A DNA stretch of 9,915 nt from Deltaproteobacteria bacterium (lineage in GTDB: Bacteria; Desulfobacterota; Desulfobacteria; Desulfobacterales; Desulfatibacillaceae): positions 1 to 9,915 of the forward strand of contig JAFDHW010000061.1 in assembly GCA_019308705.1 (NCBI GenBank), read 5' to 3'. Below the pieces are notes generated by a model that ran no database searches, was not told the DNA's origin, and saw only the letters and a program-made list of their open reading frames with translations. A program made the translations under genes and the position numbers. This document shows, one piece after another, positions 1 through 8,524 of this stretch. Positions within the stretch are counted from its first letter, which is position 1, and the number at the start of each line of letters is the position of its first letter.

Positions 1-76
1 GAGGAGGGAAGCTGTACTTTTGTACCGCGACCGCCTCCTGACGCAGCTATCGCGTGAATCGGGCTCGCCGGAAGGG

Positions 77-199
77 TGAACAATTTTGCCCGAATGGCAG
101 CATTCCTCCAATAATCAGACCGTCTTTGGCGCAAGACCCGCAAAACAGCTCCAACGGATTGAAACTAAAGAAAAATTCGATCTCGGGCAAAATTGCTCA
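77..199. repeat. Inverted-repeat element downstream of glnB
   Basis: Two arms, 77-93 and 183-199, are reverse complements at 16 of 17 positions. The core CAATTTTGCCCGA (81-93) matches TCGGGCAAAATTG (183-195) perfectly. Inside are two smaller hairpins: GAATG/CATTC (92-105, overlapping the edge of the left arm) and GTCTT/AAGAC (122-137). No open reading frame of note lies in 1-212. The arrangement fits a small non-autonomous transposon-like element (MITE) or a structured RNA. No clear target-site duplication is visible, which weakens the MITE reading. It lies immediately beyond the glnB stop, where a terminator would be expected, but has no T-run next to the stem. Confidence 0.55.
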
Positions 200-212
200 T
201 GAATAATCCGGG

Positions 213-3453
<3,241 letters not shown>

Positions 3454-3577
3454 GGTTTTCGCCTTTCGAGGTTGGTTGCAGAAGAAGCAAGCCTTGTGCC
3501 AGGGCGGGGAATTGGGAACAGAGCCCCATGTATTCAGGCAGTTGGGTTGCTGTCTGGCTGTCGAAGCCCAGAGAGGA

Positions 3578-3607
3578 TAAATACAAAAATGTGATAAATG
3601 GAATCAA
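3578..3607 (-). promoter_or_regulatory. Possible glnD promoter
   Basis: On the minus strand TTGATT (3602-3607) and TATTTA (3578-3583) are separated by 18 bases in an AT-rich patch. This would give a leader of roughly 120 bases before the glnD GTG. The match to sigma-70 consensus is modest, and the region is low-complexity AT sequence, where such matches arise by chance. Confidence 0.3.
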
Positions 3608-3622
3608 AAAATACAAAAATGT
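3579..3622. repeat. Pair of 14-bp direct repeats, 30 bp apart
   Basis: AAATACAAAAATGT occurs at 3579-3592 and again, identical, at 3609-3622, with start points exactly 30 bp apart. The pair sits upstream of glnD, overlapping its possible promoter. Thirty base pairs is close to three helical turns, so two copies of one DNA-binding site on the same face are possible. They could equally be a relic of a tandem duplication. Confidence 0.6.
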
Positions 3623-3631
3623 CGAGATGCC

Positions 3632-3649
3632 CCCGGGGCCGGCCCCGGG
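3632..3649 (-). terminator. 18-bp perfect palindrome after purH; possible terminator
   Basis: CCCGGGGCCGGCCCCGGG is a perfect palindrome four bases beyond the stop of the cyclohydrolase gene. Read on the minus strand it is followed after about 12 bases by TTTTTG and TTTTTTG runs (3619 down to about 3605), so it may help end transcription. The T-run is too distant for a classical intrinsic terminator. A near-identical palindrome occurs at 7175-7194, so it may instead be a dispersed repeat. Confidence 0.45.
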
Positions 3650-3653
3650 AAGA

Positions 3654-4334
3654 TCATCCCTTGATCTCGTAGCAGGGGGATACCGCGACAAAGGGGGTCT
3701 GGGCCAGGTAGTCGGCTATGGCCCGGTCGTACGCCGCGGTGAGGGCAAACGCCTTCCGCGCCAGGCGGTAGCGGAACCCCAGCGAGGTTTTGCCCCCGCC
3801 CCGGGAAAGCTCCTCCAGGAGGTCGGGATAGTCCGCGGGCTCCACCACGCAGGCCACCCTAAGGAAGTTCTTGGCCGAGGCCCGGATCATGCACGGCCCG
3901 CCGATGTCGATCTGGCCCCGGGCCTGCTCCGGGGTGACCCCGCCCTTGGAAATGGTTGCCCGGAAGGGGTAGAGGTTCACCACCACCAGGTCGATGGGCA
4001 CCGCGCCCGTGCGCTCCATGTCCATCTGGTGGTCCTCGTTGTAGGTCTCGGTCAGAAGCCCCAGGTAGATCTTGAAATCCAAGGTCTTGACCAGCCCGCC
4101 CTGGGTTTCGGGCTGGCCCGTGTAGTCGGAAACCTGCTTCAGCCGGGCGGAGTCGTCCCCCAAGATCTCCTTGATCCGGGCAAAGGTGCCGCCCGTGGAG
4201 TAGATGGTCACCTCCGGGCAGGCGGCAACCAGCCCGTTCACCAGCTCCTCCAGGTCGGACTTGTCCGAAACGCTGACGAGCGCGTTCTTCACGGCCACCT
4301 GGCCGTCCACTTTTTCCACGATGTTTACCGCCAT
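3654..4334 (-). CDS. purH: Stand-alone IMP cyclohydrolase (PurH N-terminal domain)
   Basis: This enzyme closes the ring of FAICAR to give IMP, the last step of purine synthesis, in the cytoplasm. The 226-residue product covers only the MGS-like cyclohydrolase half of the usual ~520-residue bifunctional PurH. Visible family motifs are SVSDKSDLEE (21-30), STGGT (46-50), VSDYTGQPE (68-76), VVVNLYPF (117-124), IDIGGPCMIRASAKNF (142-157) and a final KAFALTAAYDRAIADYL (194-210), where the domain normally ends. The AICAR formyltransferase half is absent and must be encoded elsewhere, as in some deltaproteobacteria with split PurH. The stretch VKTLDFKIYLGLL (82-94) departs from the common VKTLHPKVHGGIL. 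The ATG at 4334 follows GGAGG four bases upstream. It is divergent from the aminotransferase gene. Identity as cyclohydrolase is strong; the split is seen only as absence here. Confidence 0.92.
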   Translation of the reverse strand: MAVNIVEKVDGQVAVKNALVSVSDKSDLEELVNGLVAACPEVTIYSTGGTFARIKEILGDDSARLKQVSDYTGQPETQGGLVKTLDFKIYLGLLTETYNEDHQMDMERTGAVPIDLVVVNLYPFRATISKGGVTPEQARGQIDIGGPCMIRASAKNFLRVACVVEPADYPDLLEELSRGGGKTSLGFRYRLARKAFALTAAYDRAIADYLAQTPFVAVSPCYEIKG

Positions 4335-4368
4335 GGTTCCTCCAGGACAGAAGAAAATGGTTTCTACC

Positions 4369-4397
4369 TAAGTAACCAGTTTCCCTCCGGGCGTCAA
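4369..4397 (-). promoter_or_regulatory. Possible purH promoter
   Basis: On the minus strand TTGACG (4392-4397) is followed 17 bases later by TACTTA (4369-4374), 35 bases before the ATG. The -35 box is strong (five of six) and the -10 box is weak. Confidence 0.4.
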
Positions 4398-4433
4398 TGC
4401 AAGGAGATTTCGGTTTTGTCCAGGCCGCGGGCG

Positions 4434-4462
4434 TTGAACAATTCCGCCGCCTGTGCCATAAC
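4434..4462 (+). promoter_or_regulatory. Probable sigma-70 promoter for the aminotransferase gene
   Basis: TTGAAC (4434-4439) and CATAAC (4457-4462) are separated by 17 bases, each matching four of six consensus positions. They lie 38 bases upstream of the ATG at 4501. No other good promoter is seen in the 166-base divergent region. Confidence 0.5.
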
Positions 4463-4500
4463 CCCCCGGATAACAGCTACCCGAATCTTTAGGAGCATCC

Positions 4501-5658
4501 ATGCAGTTCATCGACCTGGCGGCGCAGCAGCAAAAAATCCGCGCGGACATCGAGGCGCGCATCAAGAAGGTCCTGGACCATGGCAAGTACGTCATGGGCC
4601 CGGAAATCGCGGAGCTGGAAACCGCGCTGGCGGAGTTTTGCGGCACGGCCCGGGCCGTGTCCTGCTCCTCGGGCACCGACGCGTTGGTCCTGGCCCTCAT
4701 GGCGCTGGACGTGGGTCCCGGAGACGCCGTGTTCACCACGCCCTTCACCTTCGTGGCCACGGCCGAGGCCATCGCGCTTCTGGGCGCGTCCCCCGTGTTC
4801 GTGGACATGGACCCGGACACCTTCAACATGGACCCCCGGGCGCTCTCCCGCGCCGTGGGGGCCATGGCCGCCGGGGACCCGGAAATGCACCCCCTGCCCG
4901 CGGGCTGGCGGTCCCTGACCCCCCGCGGCGTCCTGGCCGTGGACCTGTTCGGCCTGCCCGCGGAATACGACGCCATTGGCAAGATCGCCGGCCAAAACAA
5001 CCTGTGGGTGGTGGAGGACGCGGCCCAGGCCTTTGGCGCCACCTACCACGGCCGCCGCGCCTGCTCCCTGGCCGGGATCGGCTGCACCTCCTTCTTCCCC
5101 GCCAAGCCCCTGGGCGGTTACGGCGACGGCGGCATGTGCTTCACCGACGACCCCGCGCTGGCCGACAAGATGGAAAGCCTCCGGATCCATGGGCAGGGAA
5201 AGAAAAAATACGAAAATGTAAGAATCGGCTTGAACGCCCGCATGGACACCCTCCAGGCCGCCGTCCTGCTCTCCAAGTTCTCCCTGTTCCCCGCCGAGCT
5301 CGAACTCCGCCGGCAGGTGGCCGCCCGCTACACCCAGGCCCTGTCCTCCTCCCCCTTCGTACCGCCCAAGACCTTCGGCCACGCCCGGTCCGCCTGGGCC
5401 CAGTACTCCATCCTCTGCCCGGGCCTTTCCCGCGACAAGGTGGTCGCCCACCTGTCCGCCAGATCCATCCCCGCCGCCATCTACTATCCCCTGCCCCTGC
5501 ACCTCCAAAAGGCCTTCGCCCGCCAGGGGTACAAACCCGGCGATTTTCCCGCCGCCGAAACCGCCGCCACCCGCATTCTCTCCCTCCCCATGCACCCTTA
5601 CCTGTCGAACGAAGACCAGGACGCCGTGCTGGAAGCGCTTTTGAGCTACAAGGAGTGA
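4501..5658 (+). CDS. DegT/DnrJ/EryC1 (WbpE-like) sugar aminotransferase
   Basis: This is a PLP-dependent aminotransferase that converts a nucleotide-linked keto-sugar to an amino sugar, usually for surface polysaccharide. The 385-residue product begins MQFIDLAAQQ and carries the family motifs: HGKYVMGPE (27-35), SSGTDALVLAL (56-66), PFTFVATAE (81-89), VEDAAQAFGA (171-180, with PLP-contacting Asp173) and SFFPAKPLGGYGDGG (197-211), where Lys202 should form the Schiff base. The overall pattern is closest to WbpE/WlbC-type enzymes acting on UDP-3-keto-GlcNAcA derivatives, but substrate cannot be fixed from sequence. Compared with WbpE there are about 17 extra residues around 121-139. AGGAG (4491-4495) lies five bases before the ATG. 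No other polysaccharide genes are nearby, and a terminator follows, so it is probably monocistronic. Confidence 0.9.
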   Translation: MQFIDLAAQQQKIRADIEARIKKVLDHGKYVMGPEIAELETALAEFCGTARAVSCSSGTDALVLALMALDVGPGDAVFTTPFTFVATAEAIALLGASPVFVDMDPDTFNMDPRALSRAVGAMAAGDPEMHPLPAGWRSLTPRGVLAVDLFGLPAEYDAIGKIAGQNNLWVVEDAAQAFGATYHGRRACSLAGIGCTSFFPAKPLGGYGDGGMCFTDDPALADKMESLRIHGQGKKKYENVRIGLNARMDTLQAAVLLSKFSLFPAELELRRQVAARYTQALSSSPFVPPKTFGHARSAWAQYSILCPGLSRDKVVAHLSARSIPAAIYYPLPLHLQKAFARQGYKPGDFPAAETAATRILSLPMHPYLSNEDQDAVLEALLSYKE

Positions 5659-5826
5659 AGGAAGATACCGGGGGAACCCTTGTATGGCCCCCCACGAGGA
5701 AAAGGCGCACAAGGTCATGTACGTGGCGGGGAAGAGGAAGAACAGGCCGGGTTTTCGGGCATGGGCAAAGCCGGGCCGGGGAAGATCCCGGCCCGGCTTT
5801 TTGGTGTGTTGGGGCTGTTTGCGCGC
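5659..5826. other. Convergent intergenic region
   Basis: This 168-base stretch lies between the aminotransferase and regulator genes, which converge. Apart from the terminator at 5767-5802 I see nothing supportable. A 48-codon plus-strand frame from 5684 runs straight through the terminator and is not accepted as a gene. Confidence 0.5.
5767..5802 (+). terminator. Strong intrinsic terminator, possibly bidirectional
   Basis: A perfect 14-bp stem (AAAGCCGGGCCGGG at 5767-5780, CCCGGCCCGGCTTT at 5787-5800) closes a six-base loop and runs into TTTTT on the plus strand. It should end aminotransferase transcription. On the minus strand the stem is followed by only three Ts, so it may also stop the regulator transcript, less efficiently. 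Confidence 0.9.
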
Positions 5827-6714
5827 TTAGCTGAGGGACGAAAGGTACGCCCTTAGGTTCTGCTTGGTCTTTTTCAGGCCCAGCTTGTTCCGCAGGCTGT
5901 CGCGGTGGAATTCCACGGCGCGTTTGGAGATCTTCAAGAGCCTTGCGATCTCCTTGGACGTGGTGCCCATGCGCACCAGGTTGGCCACCTCGATCTCCCT
6001 GGGGGTGAGGTTGGCGTGGCGGGTGCCCAACTGGCGCATGAAGGGACTCACCAGCTCGGTGAGGTTGCTTTCCACCACGGAAAGGTACACCCGCTGGTCC
6101 ATGTCCAGGGGGGTCTCCCTCATCCGCTGGAGGTAGGGCAGCACCAGGTCCTCCACGTTGGCCACGATGCGCTGCTCCAGGCGCTTTACGTCCTCGCGGC
6201 GCTGGTTGAGCAGAAGGCGCAGGGCCTCGTTGGTCTCCGTCAGCTCCCTGGCCTTGATCTCGAGGTCGGATTCCTTTCGGCCGTCCACCAATGCGGTGAC
6301 GTCCGTGAGCGAGCATACCAGCCAGTTTTCCGCGGGAACCATGCTGGCGGAAAGGAGCATCTCCTTGTCGCCCTTGCCGTTTTGCATGGAAATCTGGATA
6401 TTTTGTGCCGGCTTGCCGGCCTTGGCCTTTTCCAGGACCTTTTTGCACTGGTCGGGCTCCAGCCACAGGGAAAGCGCCAAGAAGGACCGGCCTATGCAGT
6501 CTTTGGGCTTTAAGCCGGACAGGGCGAAAAACGCCTGGTTGGCCTCCACGATCTTGAGGGTGTCCGCCTCCACCACCAGGCAGGGATGGGGGCTGTGGTA
6601 GAACAGGTTTTCCCCTCCCAAGGCCGCCTGCTTGCCGGCCCCGGAGGTCTTTGCCGCCCTGGTGTTGCCCTTCGCATCCGTGATTTTTCTTGCTGCGTTG
6701 GAAGACACAGGCAT
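5827..6714 (-). CDS. PAS-LuxR family transcriptional regulator
   Basis: This is a cytoplasmic DNA-binding regulator that probably senses a ligand, redox state or partner through a PAS domain. The 295-residue product has a basic, low-complexity N-terminus (1-33), then a PAS domain (about 36-143, FYHSPHPCLVVE...IVEANQAFFALSGL). A charged helical, probable coiled-coil segment (about 146-185) leads into a linker and a C-terminal LuxR/FixJ helix-turn-helix (about 235-294). The helix-turn-helix contains LTPREIEVANLVRMG and TSKEIARLLKISKRAVEFHR. There is no receiver domain or phospho-acceptor Asp pattern and no membrane segment. The ATG at 6714 is chosen because AAGGAG (6721-6726) sits seven bases upstream. 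The frame stays open to an ATG at 6900, where AGGGG abuts the start directly, so a longer form is less likely. Its target and signal are unknown; it could regulate itself or the divergent moaE-like/panB cluster. Confidence 0.85.
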   Translation of the reverse strand: MPVSSNAARKITDAKGNTRAAKTSGAGKQAALGGENLFYHSPHPCLVVEADTLKIVEANQAFFALSGLKPKDCIGRSFLALSLWLEPDQCKKVLEKAKAGKPAQNIQISMQNGKGDKEMLLSASMVPAENWLVCSLTDVTALVDGRKESDLEIKARELTETNEALRLLLNQRREDVKRLEQRIVANVEDLVLPYLQRMRETPLDMDQRVYLSVVESNLTELVSPFMRQLGTRHANLTPREIEVANLVRMGTTSKEIARLLKISKRAVEFHRDSLRNKLGLKKTKQNLRAYLSSLS

Positions 6715-6728
6715 GGCGATCTCCTTTT

Positions 6729-6742
6729 TGCACCCCGGTGCA
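6729..6742 (-). promoter_or_regulatory. Hairpin abutting the regulator's ribosome site
   Basis: TGCACC-CC-GGTGCA is a 6-bp inverted repeat lying two bases upstream of the AAGGAG of the PAS-LuxR gene on the minus strand. In RNA a small stem here could affect ribosome access. Function is inferred from position only. Confidence 0.3.
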
Positions 6743-6913
6743 CGTAATCTCCCGGACGGCCCGGAAGCATGTTCCGACCATGGCGAAAACGGGGGAGACT
6801 TCCTCCGAACGGATAGATTGCGCTCCGCACGGATGCCCATTTCCCGGGTGGTCCAGATTTGTTTGTTCATTGGGAAGAGCTTTGGAACGTCCTGCAACAT
6901 CCCCTGATGCCAT

Positions 6914-6933
6914 CGTGCCGTCGGTCCGGCACG
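6914..6933 (-). promoter_or_regulatory. 7-bp stem-loop at the predicted 5' end of the regulator mRNA
   Basis: CGTGCCG (6914-6920) pairs perfectly with CGGCACG (6927-6933) around a six-base loop. It would form within the first 25 or so nucleotides of a transcript from the promoter at 6945-6974, either protecting the 5' end or serving as an operator. No ligand-binding RNA class is recognised. Confidence 0.35.
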
Positions 6934-6944
6934 TGGGGTATAGG

Positions 6945-6974
6945 TGTATACAATAGGTTCCCCTTGGATGTCAA
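6945..6974 (-). promoter_or_regulatory. Sigma-70 promoter for the PAS-LuxR gene
   Basis: On the minus strand a perfect TTGACA (6969-6974) is followed after 18 bases by TATACA (6945-6950, four of six). Transcription would begin near 6938, leaving a leader of about 220 bases before the ATG at 6714. This is the best sigma-70 match in the window. An inverted repeat (6958-6980) overlaps the -35 box and spacer. Confidence 0.6.
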
Positions 6975-7004
6975 AGGGAAATTTTTGTGTTTTCCACAGG
7001 AAAA
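6958..7004. promoter_or_regulatory. Two operator-like dyads in the divergent intergenic region
   Basis: The first dyad, TTCCCCTTG (6958-6966) with CAAAGGGAA (6972-6980), has eight of nine pairs and overlaps the regulator's -35 box. The second, TTTTCC-ACA-GGAAAA (6990-7004), is perfect and lies just upstream. Their half-sites look alike (TTCC facing GGAA), suggesting two sites for one dimeric protein. The first is followed by TTTTT on the plus strand and so resembles a terminator, but no plus-strand gene precedes it. Confidence 0.4.
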
Positions 7005-7025
7005 TCTTTTGGCCGAAGGCATTAT

Positions 7026-7118
7026 TTGCACTTTATCACATAAAAATAATGTTATTCGCAGAAATTATATTTGGGGGTAGAATTATAATTCCTTGGTGTC
7101 ATTGGAAATATTAATATT
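7026..7118 (+). promoter_or_regulatory. AT-rich region with possible promoter for the moaE-like/panB cluster
   Basis: This stretch is far richer in A and T than the surrounding genes. A perfect TATAAT (7084-7089) lies inside the 12-bp palindrome GAATTATAATTC (7080-7091), but no good -35 box sits 16-18 bases before it. A second 12-bp palindrome, AATATTAATATT, is at 7107-7118. A weaker alternative promoter is TTGCAC (7027-7032) with TGTTAT 18 bases later. Some promoter for the plus-strand cluster must lie near here, but I cannot choose between candidates. Confidence 0.35.
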
Positions 7119-7175
7119 CGGCCTTGTGGGAGACGTGCATGGGCGTCGGCGCGGGACCTGACGCATCGGCATTGC

Positions 7176-7194
7176 CCCCGGGCCGGCCCCGGGG
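7176..7194 (+). repeat. GC-rich stem-loop in the moaE-like leader
   Basis: CCCCGGG (7176-7182) pairs with CCCGGGG (7188-7194) around a five-base loop. The sequence is nearly the same as the palindrome at 3630-3649, differing by a one-base indel. Here it lies between the AT-rich promoter region and the ribosome site at 7219-7225, so it would be part of the mRNA leader. Confidence 0.5.
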
Positions 7195-7230
7195 TATACT
7201 GGTATGAAAGTTCGCCATGGAGAGGATACC

Positions 7231-7629
7231 GTGCCGGCGCACGCGAAAACGACCGAAGAGCCCTTTGACGTGGCCGCCTTGCTGGCTCAATTCCAGGAAA
7301 ACGAGTCCACCAAGACCGGCACCGTGGTCATCCACCACGGCAAGGTGAAGCAGCCCGGGGTGGCCTTGTTAGATTTTTCCCACGTGCTTCTCACGCCCGT
7401 GGCCGAGGACCCCCGGGCGGCGCTCGCCGAACTGGCCCGGCAGGCCTTGGCCCGGTTCGACCTGAACCAGGTCCTGGTGGTGCACCGCCTGGGCAGGGTG
7501 GAGCCCGGCGGGGACGTGCTATTCGTGGCCGTGTCCGCGGCGACCCGAAAGCCCGCCTTTGAGGCCTGCGCGTGGTTGGTGGACGCGGTAAAGGAAGAAG
7601 GCGCCGTGCGCCTTACCGAACAGCCCTGA
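7231..7629 (+). CDS. Short MoaE-like (molybdopterin synthase catalytic subunit) protein
   Basis: MoaE pairs with MoaD to insert sulfur into precursor Z and form molybdopterin. This 132-residue product aligns with MoaE along most of its length: [12 protein letters not shown] (29-40), [26 protein letters not shown] (78-103) and [13 protein letters not shown] (109-121). Lys121 aligns with catalytic Lys119 of E. coli MoaE. However, the E. coli His103 position is Thr105, Arg39 is Lys40, and the FWKRE segment with Lys126 plus the C-terminal tail are missing, so activity is uncertain. The GTG at 7231 is chosen because GGAGAGG (7219-7225) sits five bases before it. An ATG nine codons upstream (7204) lacks a ribosome site. 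panB begins 16 bases after the stop, implying one transcript. No moaD is in view. It may be a short divergent MoaE or a MoaE-fold protein with another role. Confidence 0.75.
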   Translation: MPAHAKTTEEPFDVAALLAQFQENESTKTGTVVIHHGKVKQPGVALLDFSHVLLTPVAEDPRAALAELARQALARFDLNQVLVVHRLGRVEPGGDVLFVAVSAATRKPAFEACAWLVDAVKEEGAVRLTEQP

Positions 7630-7645
7630 CCAGAAAGGAGTGCCC

Positions 7646-8443
7646 ATGGCTGCCCAAAAGGTGACCGTGACCGTGCTTTCCGAAATGAAGGCCAAGGGGG
7701 AGAAGATCACCGAACTCACGGCCTACGACTATCCTTTTGCCCGCATGGTGGACGAGTCCGGCATCGACATCATCCTGGTGGGGGATTCTCTGGGCAACGT
7801 GATCCAGGGCGAGAGCTCCACCCTGCCCGTGACCATGGACCAGATGATCTACCACACCCGCATCGTGGCCCGGGGCGTGAAAAGGGCCATGGTGGTGGGC
7901 GACATGCCCTTCATGTCCTACCAGGCCTCCACCGCCGAGGCGGTGAGAAACGCGGGCCGGTTCCTCAAGGAGACCGCCGCGTCCGCCGTGAAGCTGGAAG
8001 GCGGAGCCGCGGTGGCGGAAACCATCGCCGCCATCGCCGCGGCCGGCATCCCGGTCCAGGCCCACATCGGGCTCACCCCCCAATCGGTCCACGCCATGGG
8101 CGGGTACAAGGTCCAGCGCCAGGAGGAACGGCTGTTGAAGGACGCCCGGATCGTCCAGGACGCCGGGGCCTTTTCCGTGGTCCTGGAGGGCATCCCCGCG
8201 CCCATCGCCAAGAAGATCACCGAAAAGCTCTCCATCCCCACCATCGGCATCGGCGCGGGCGTGGACTGCGACGGCCAGGTCCTGGTGCTCCACGACATGC
8301 TGGGCCTAAACGAGGGCCACGTGCCCAAGTTCGTGAAAAAATACGGAAACCTGGCCGGAGAGGCCAGGAAGTGCCTGGAAGCCTACGTGAAGGAGGTCCG
8401 GGAGAAGAAGTTCCCGGGCAAGGAGCATTCCTTCGGCCTCTGA
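7646..8443 (+). CDS. panB: 3-methyl-2-oxobutanoate hydroxymethyltransferase (ketopantoate hydroxymethyltransferase)
   Basis: PanB transfers a hydroxymethyl group from 5,10-methylenetetrahydrofolate to alpha-ketoisovalerate, giving ketopantoate, the committed step of pantothenate and CoA synthesis. The 265-residue cytoplasmic enzyme matches the family length and is conserved from end to end. [10 protein letters not shown] (23-32) leads into VGDSLGNV (45-52, Mg-binding Asp47). GDMPFMSY (85-92) carries Asp86, and VKLEGG (115-120) carries Lys117 and Glu119. [15 protein letters not shown] (139-153) and VLEGIP (179-184) follow, with catalytic Glu181 at the same number as in E. coli. IPTIGIGAG (197-205) is also present. 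AAGGAG (7635-7640) lies five bases before the ATG at 7646; a GTG at 7640 overlaps this site and is rejected. It lies between the MoaE-like gene and a DUF2520 dehydrogenase that may catalyse the next step. Confidence 0.97.
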   Translation: MAAQKVTVTVLSEMKAKGEKITELTAYDYPFARMVDESGIDIILVGDSLGNVIQGESSTLPVTMDQMIYHTRIVARGVKRAMVVGDMPFMSYQASTAEAVRNAGRFLKETAASAVKLEGGAAVAETIAAIAAAGIPVQAHIGLTPQSVHAMGGYKVQRQEERLLKDARIVQDAGAFSVVLEGIPAPIAKKITEKLSIPTIGIGAGVDCDGQVLVLHDMLGLNEGHVPKFVKKYGNLAGEARKCLEAYVKEVREKKFPGKEHSFGL

Positions 8444-8491
8444 GGCGGCCAGCAAGCGCGGATCGCTGCGTTGCGCGTCTGGATTTGACCA

Positions 8492-8507
8492 GCCGCCGGC
8501 CGGCGGC
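8492..8507 (+). repeat. 16-bp perfect palindrome abutting a ribosome site
   Basis: GCCGCCGGCCGGCGGC is a perfect palindrome in the 81-base gap after panB. Its last base is immediately followed by the AGGAAGGG ribosome site (8508-8515) of the next gene. It could form an mRNA hairpin that limits or processes the downstream message. No T-run follows, so it is not a classical terminator. Confidence 0.5.
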
Positions 8508-8524
8508 AGGAAGGGATTTTCCCA

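Noticed and set aside
156..165. GGATTGAAAC, resembling the end of many CRISPR repeats
   Set aside because: It occurs once, with no further copies at regular spacing and no cas genes in the window.
5206..5219. A third near-copy (one mismatch) of the AAATACAAAAATGT repeat
   Set aside because: It lies in the aminotransferase gene and encodes the family-conserved KKYENVRIG segment, so the similarity is best explained by codon chance.
5684..5830. A 48-codon basic small frame after the aminotransferase
   Set aside because: It has no good ribosome site and reads directly through the strong terminator at 5767-5802.
3528..5834. A 768-codon plus-strand open frame
   Set aside because: It runs antisense through purH and then out of frame through the aminotransferase; its Arg/Pro/Gly-rich translation shows no domain. 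It is a by-product of high GC content.
6958..6986. A terminator-like stem plus TTTTT on the plus strand
   Set aside because: No plus-strand gene lies upstream to be terminated, and the stem overlaps a strong minus-strand promoter; an operator is the better reading.
7640..7645. A GTG start for panB two codons upstream
   Set aside because: It overlaps the AAGGAG ribosome site that correctly positions the ATG at 7646.
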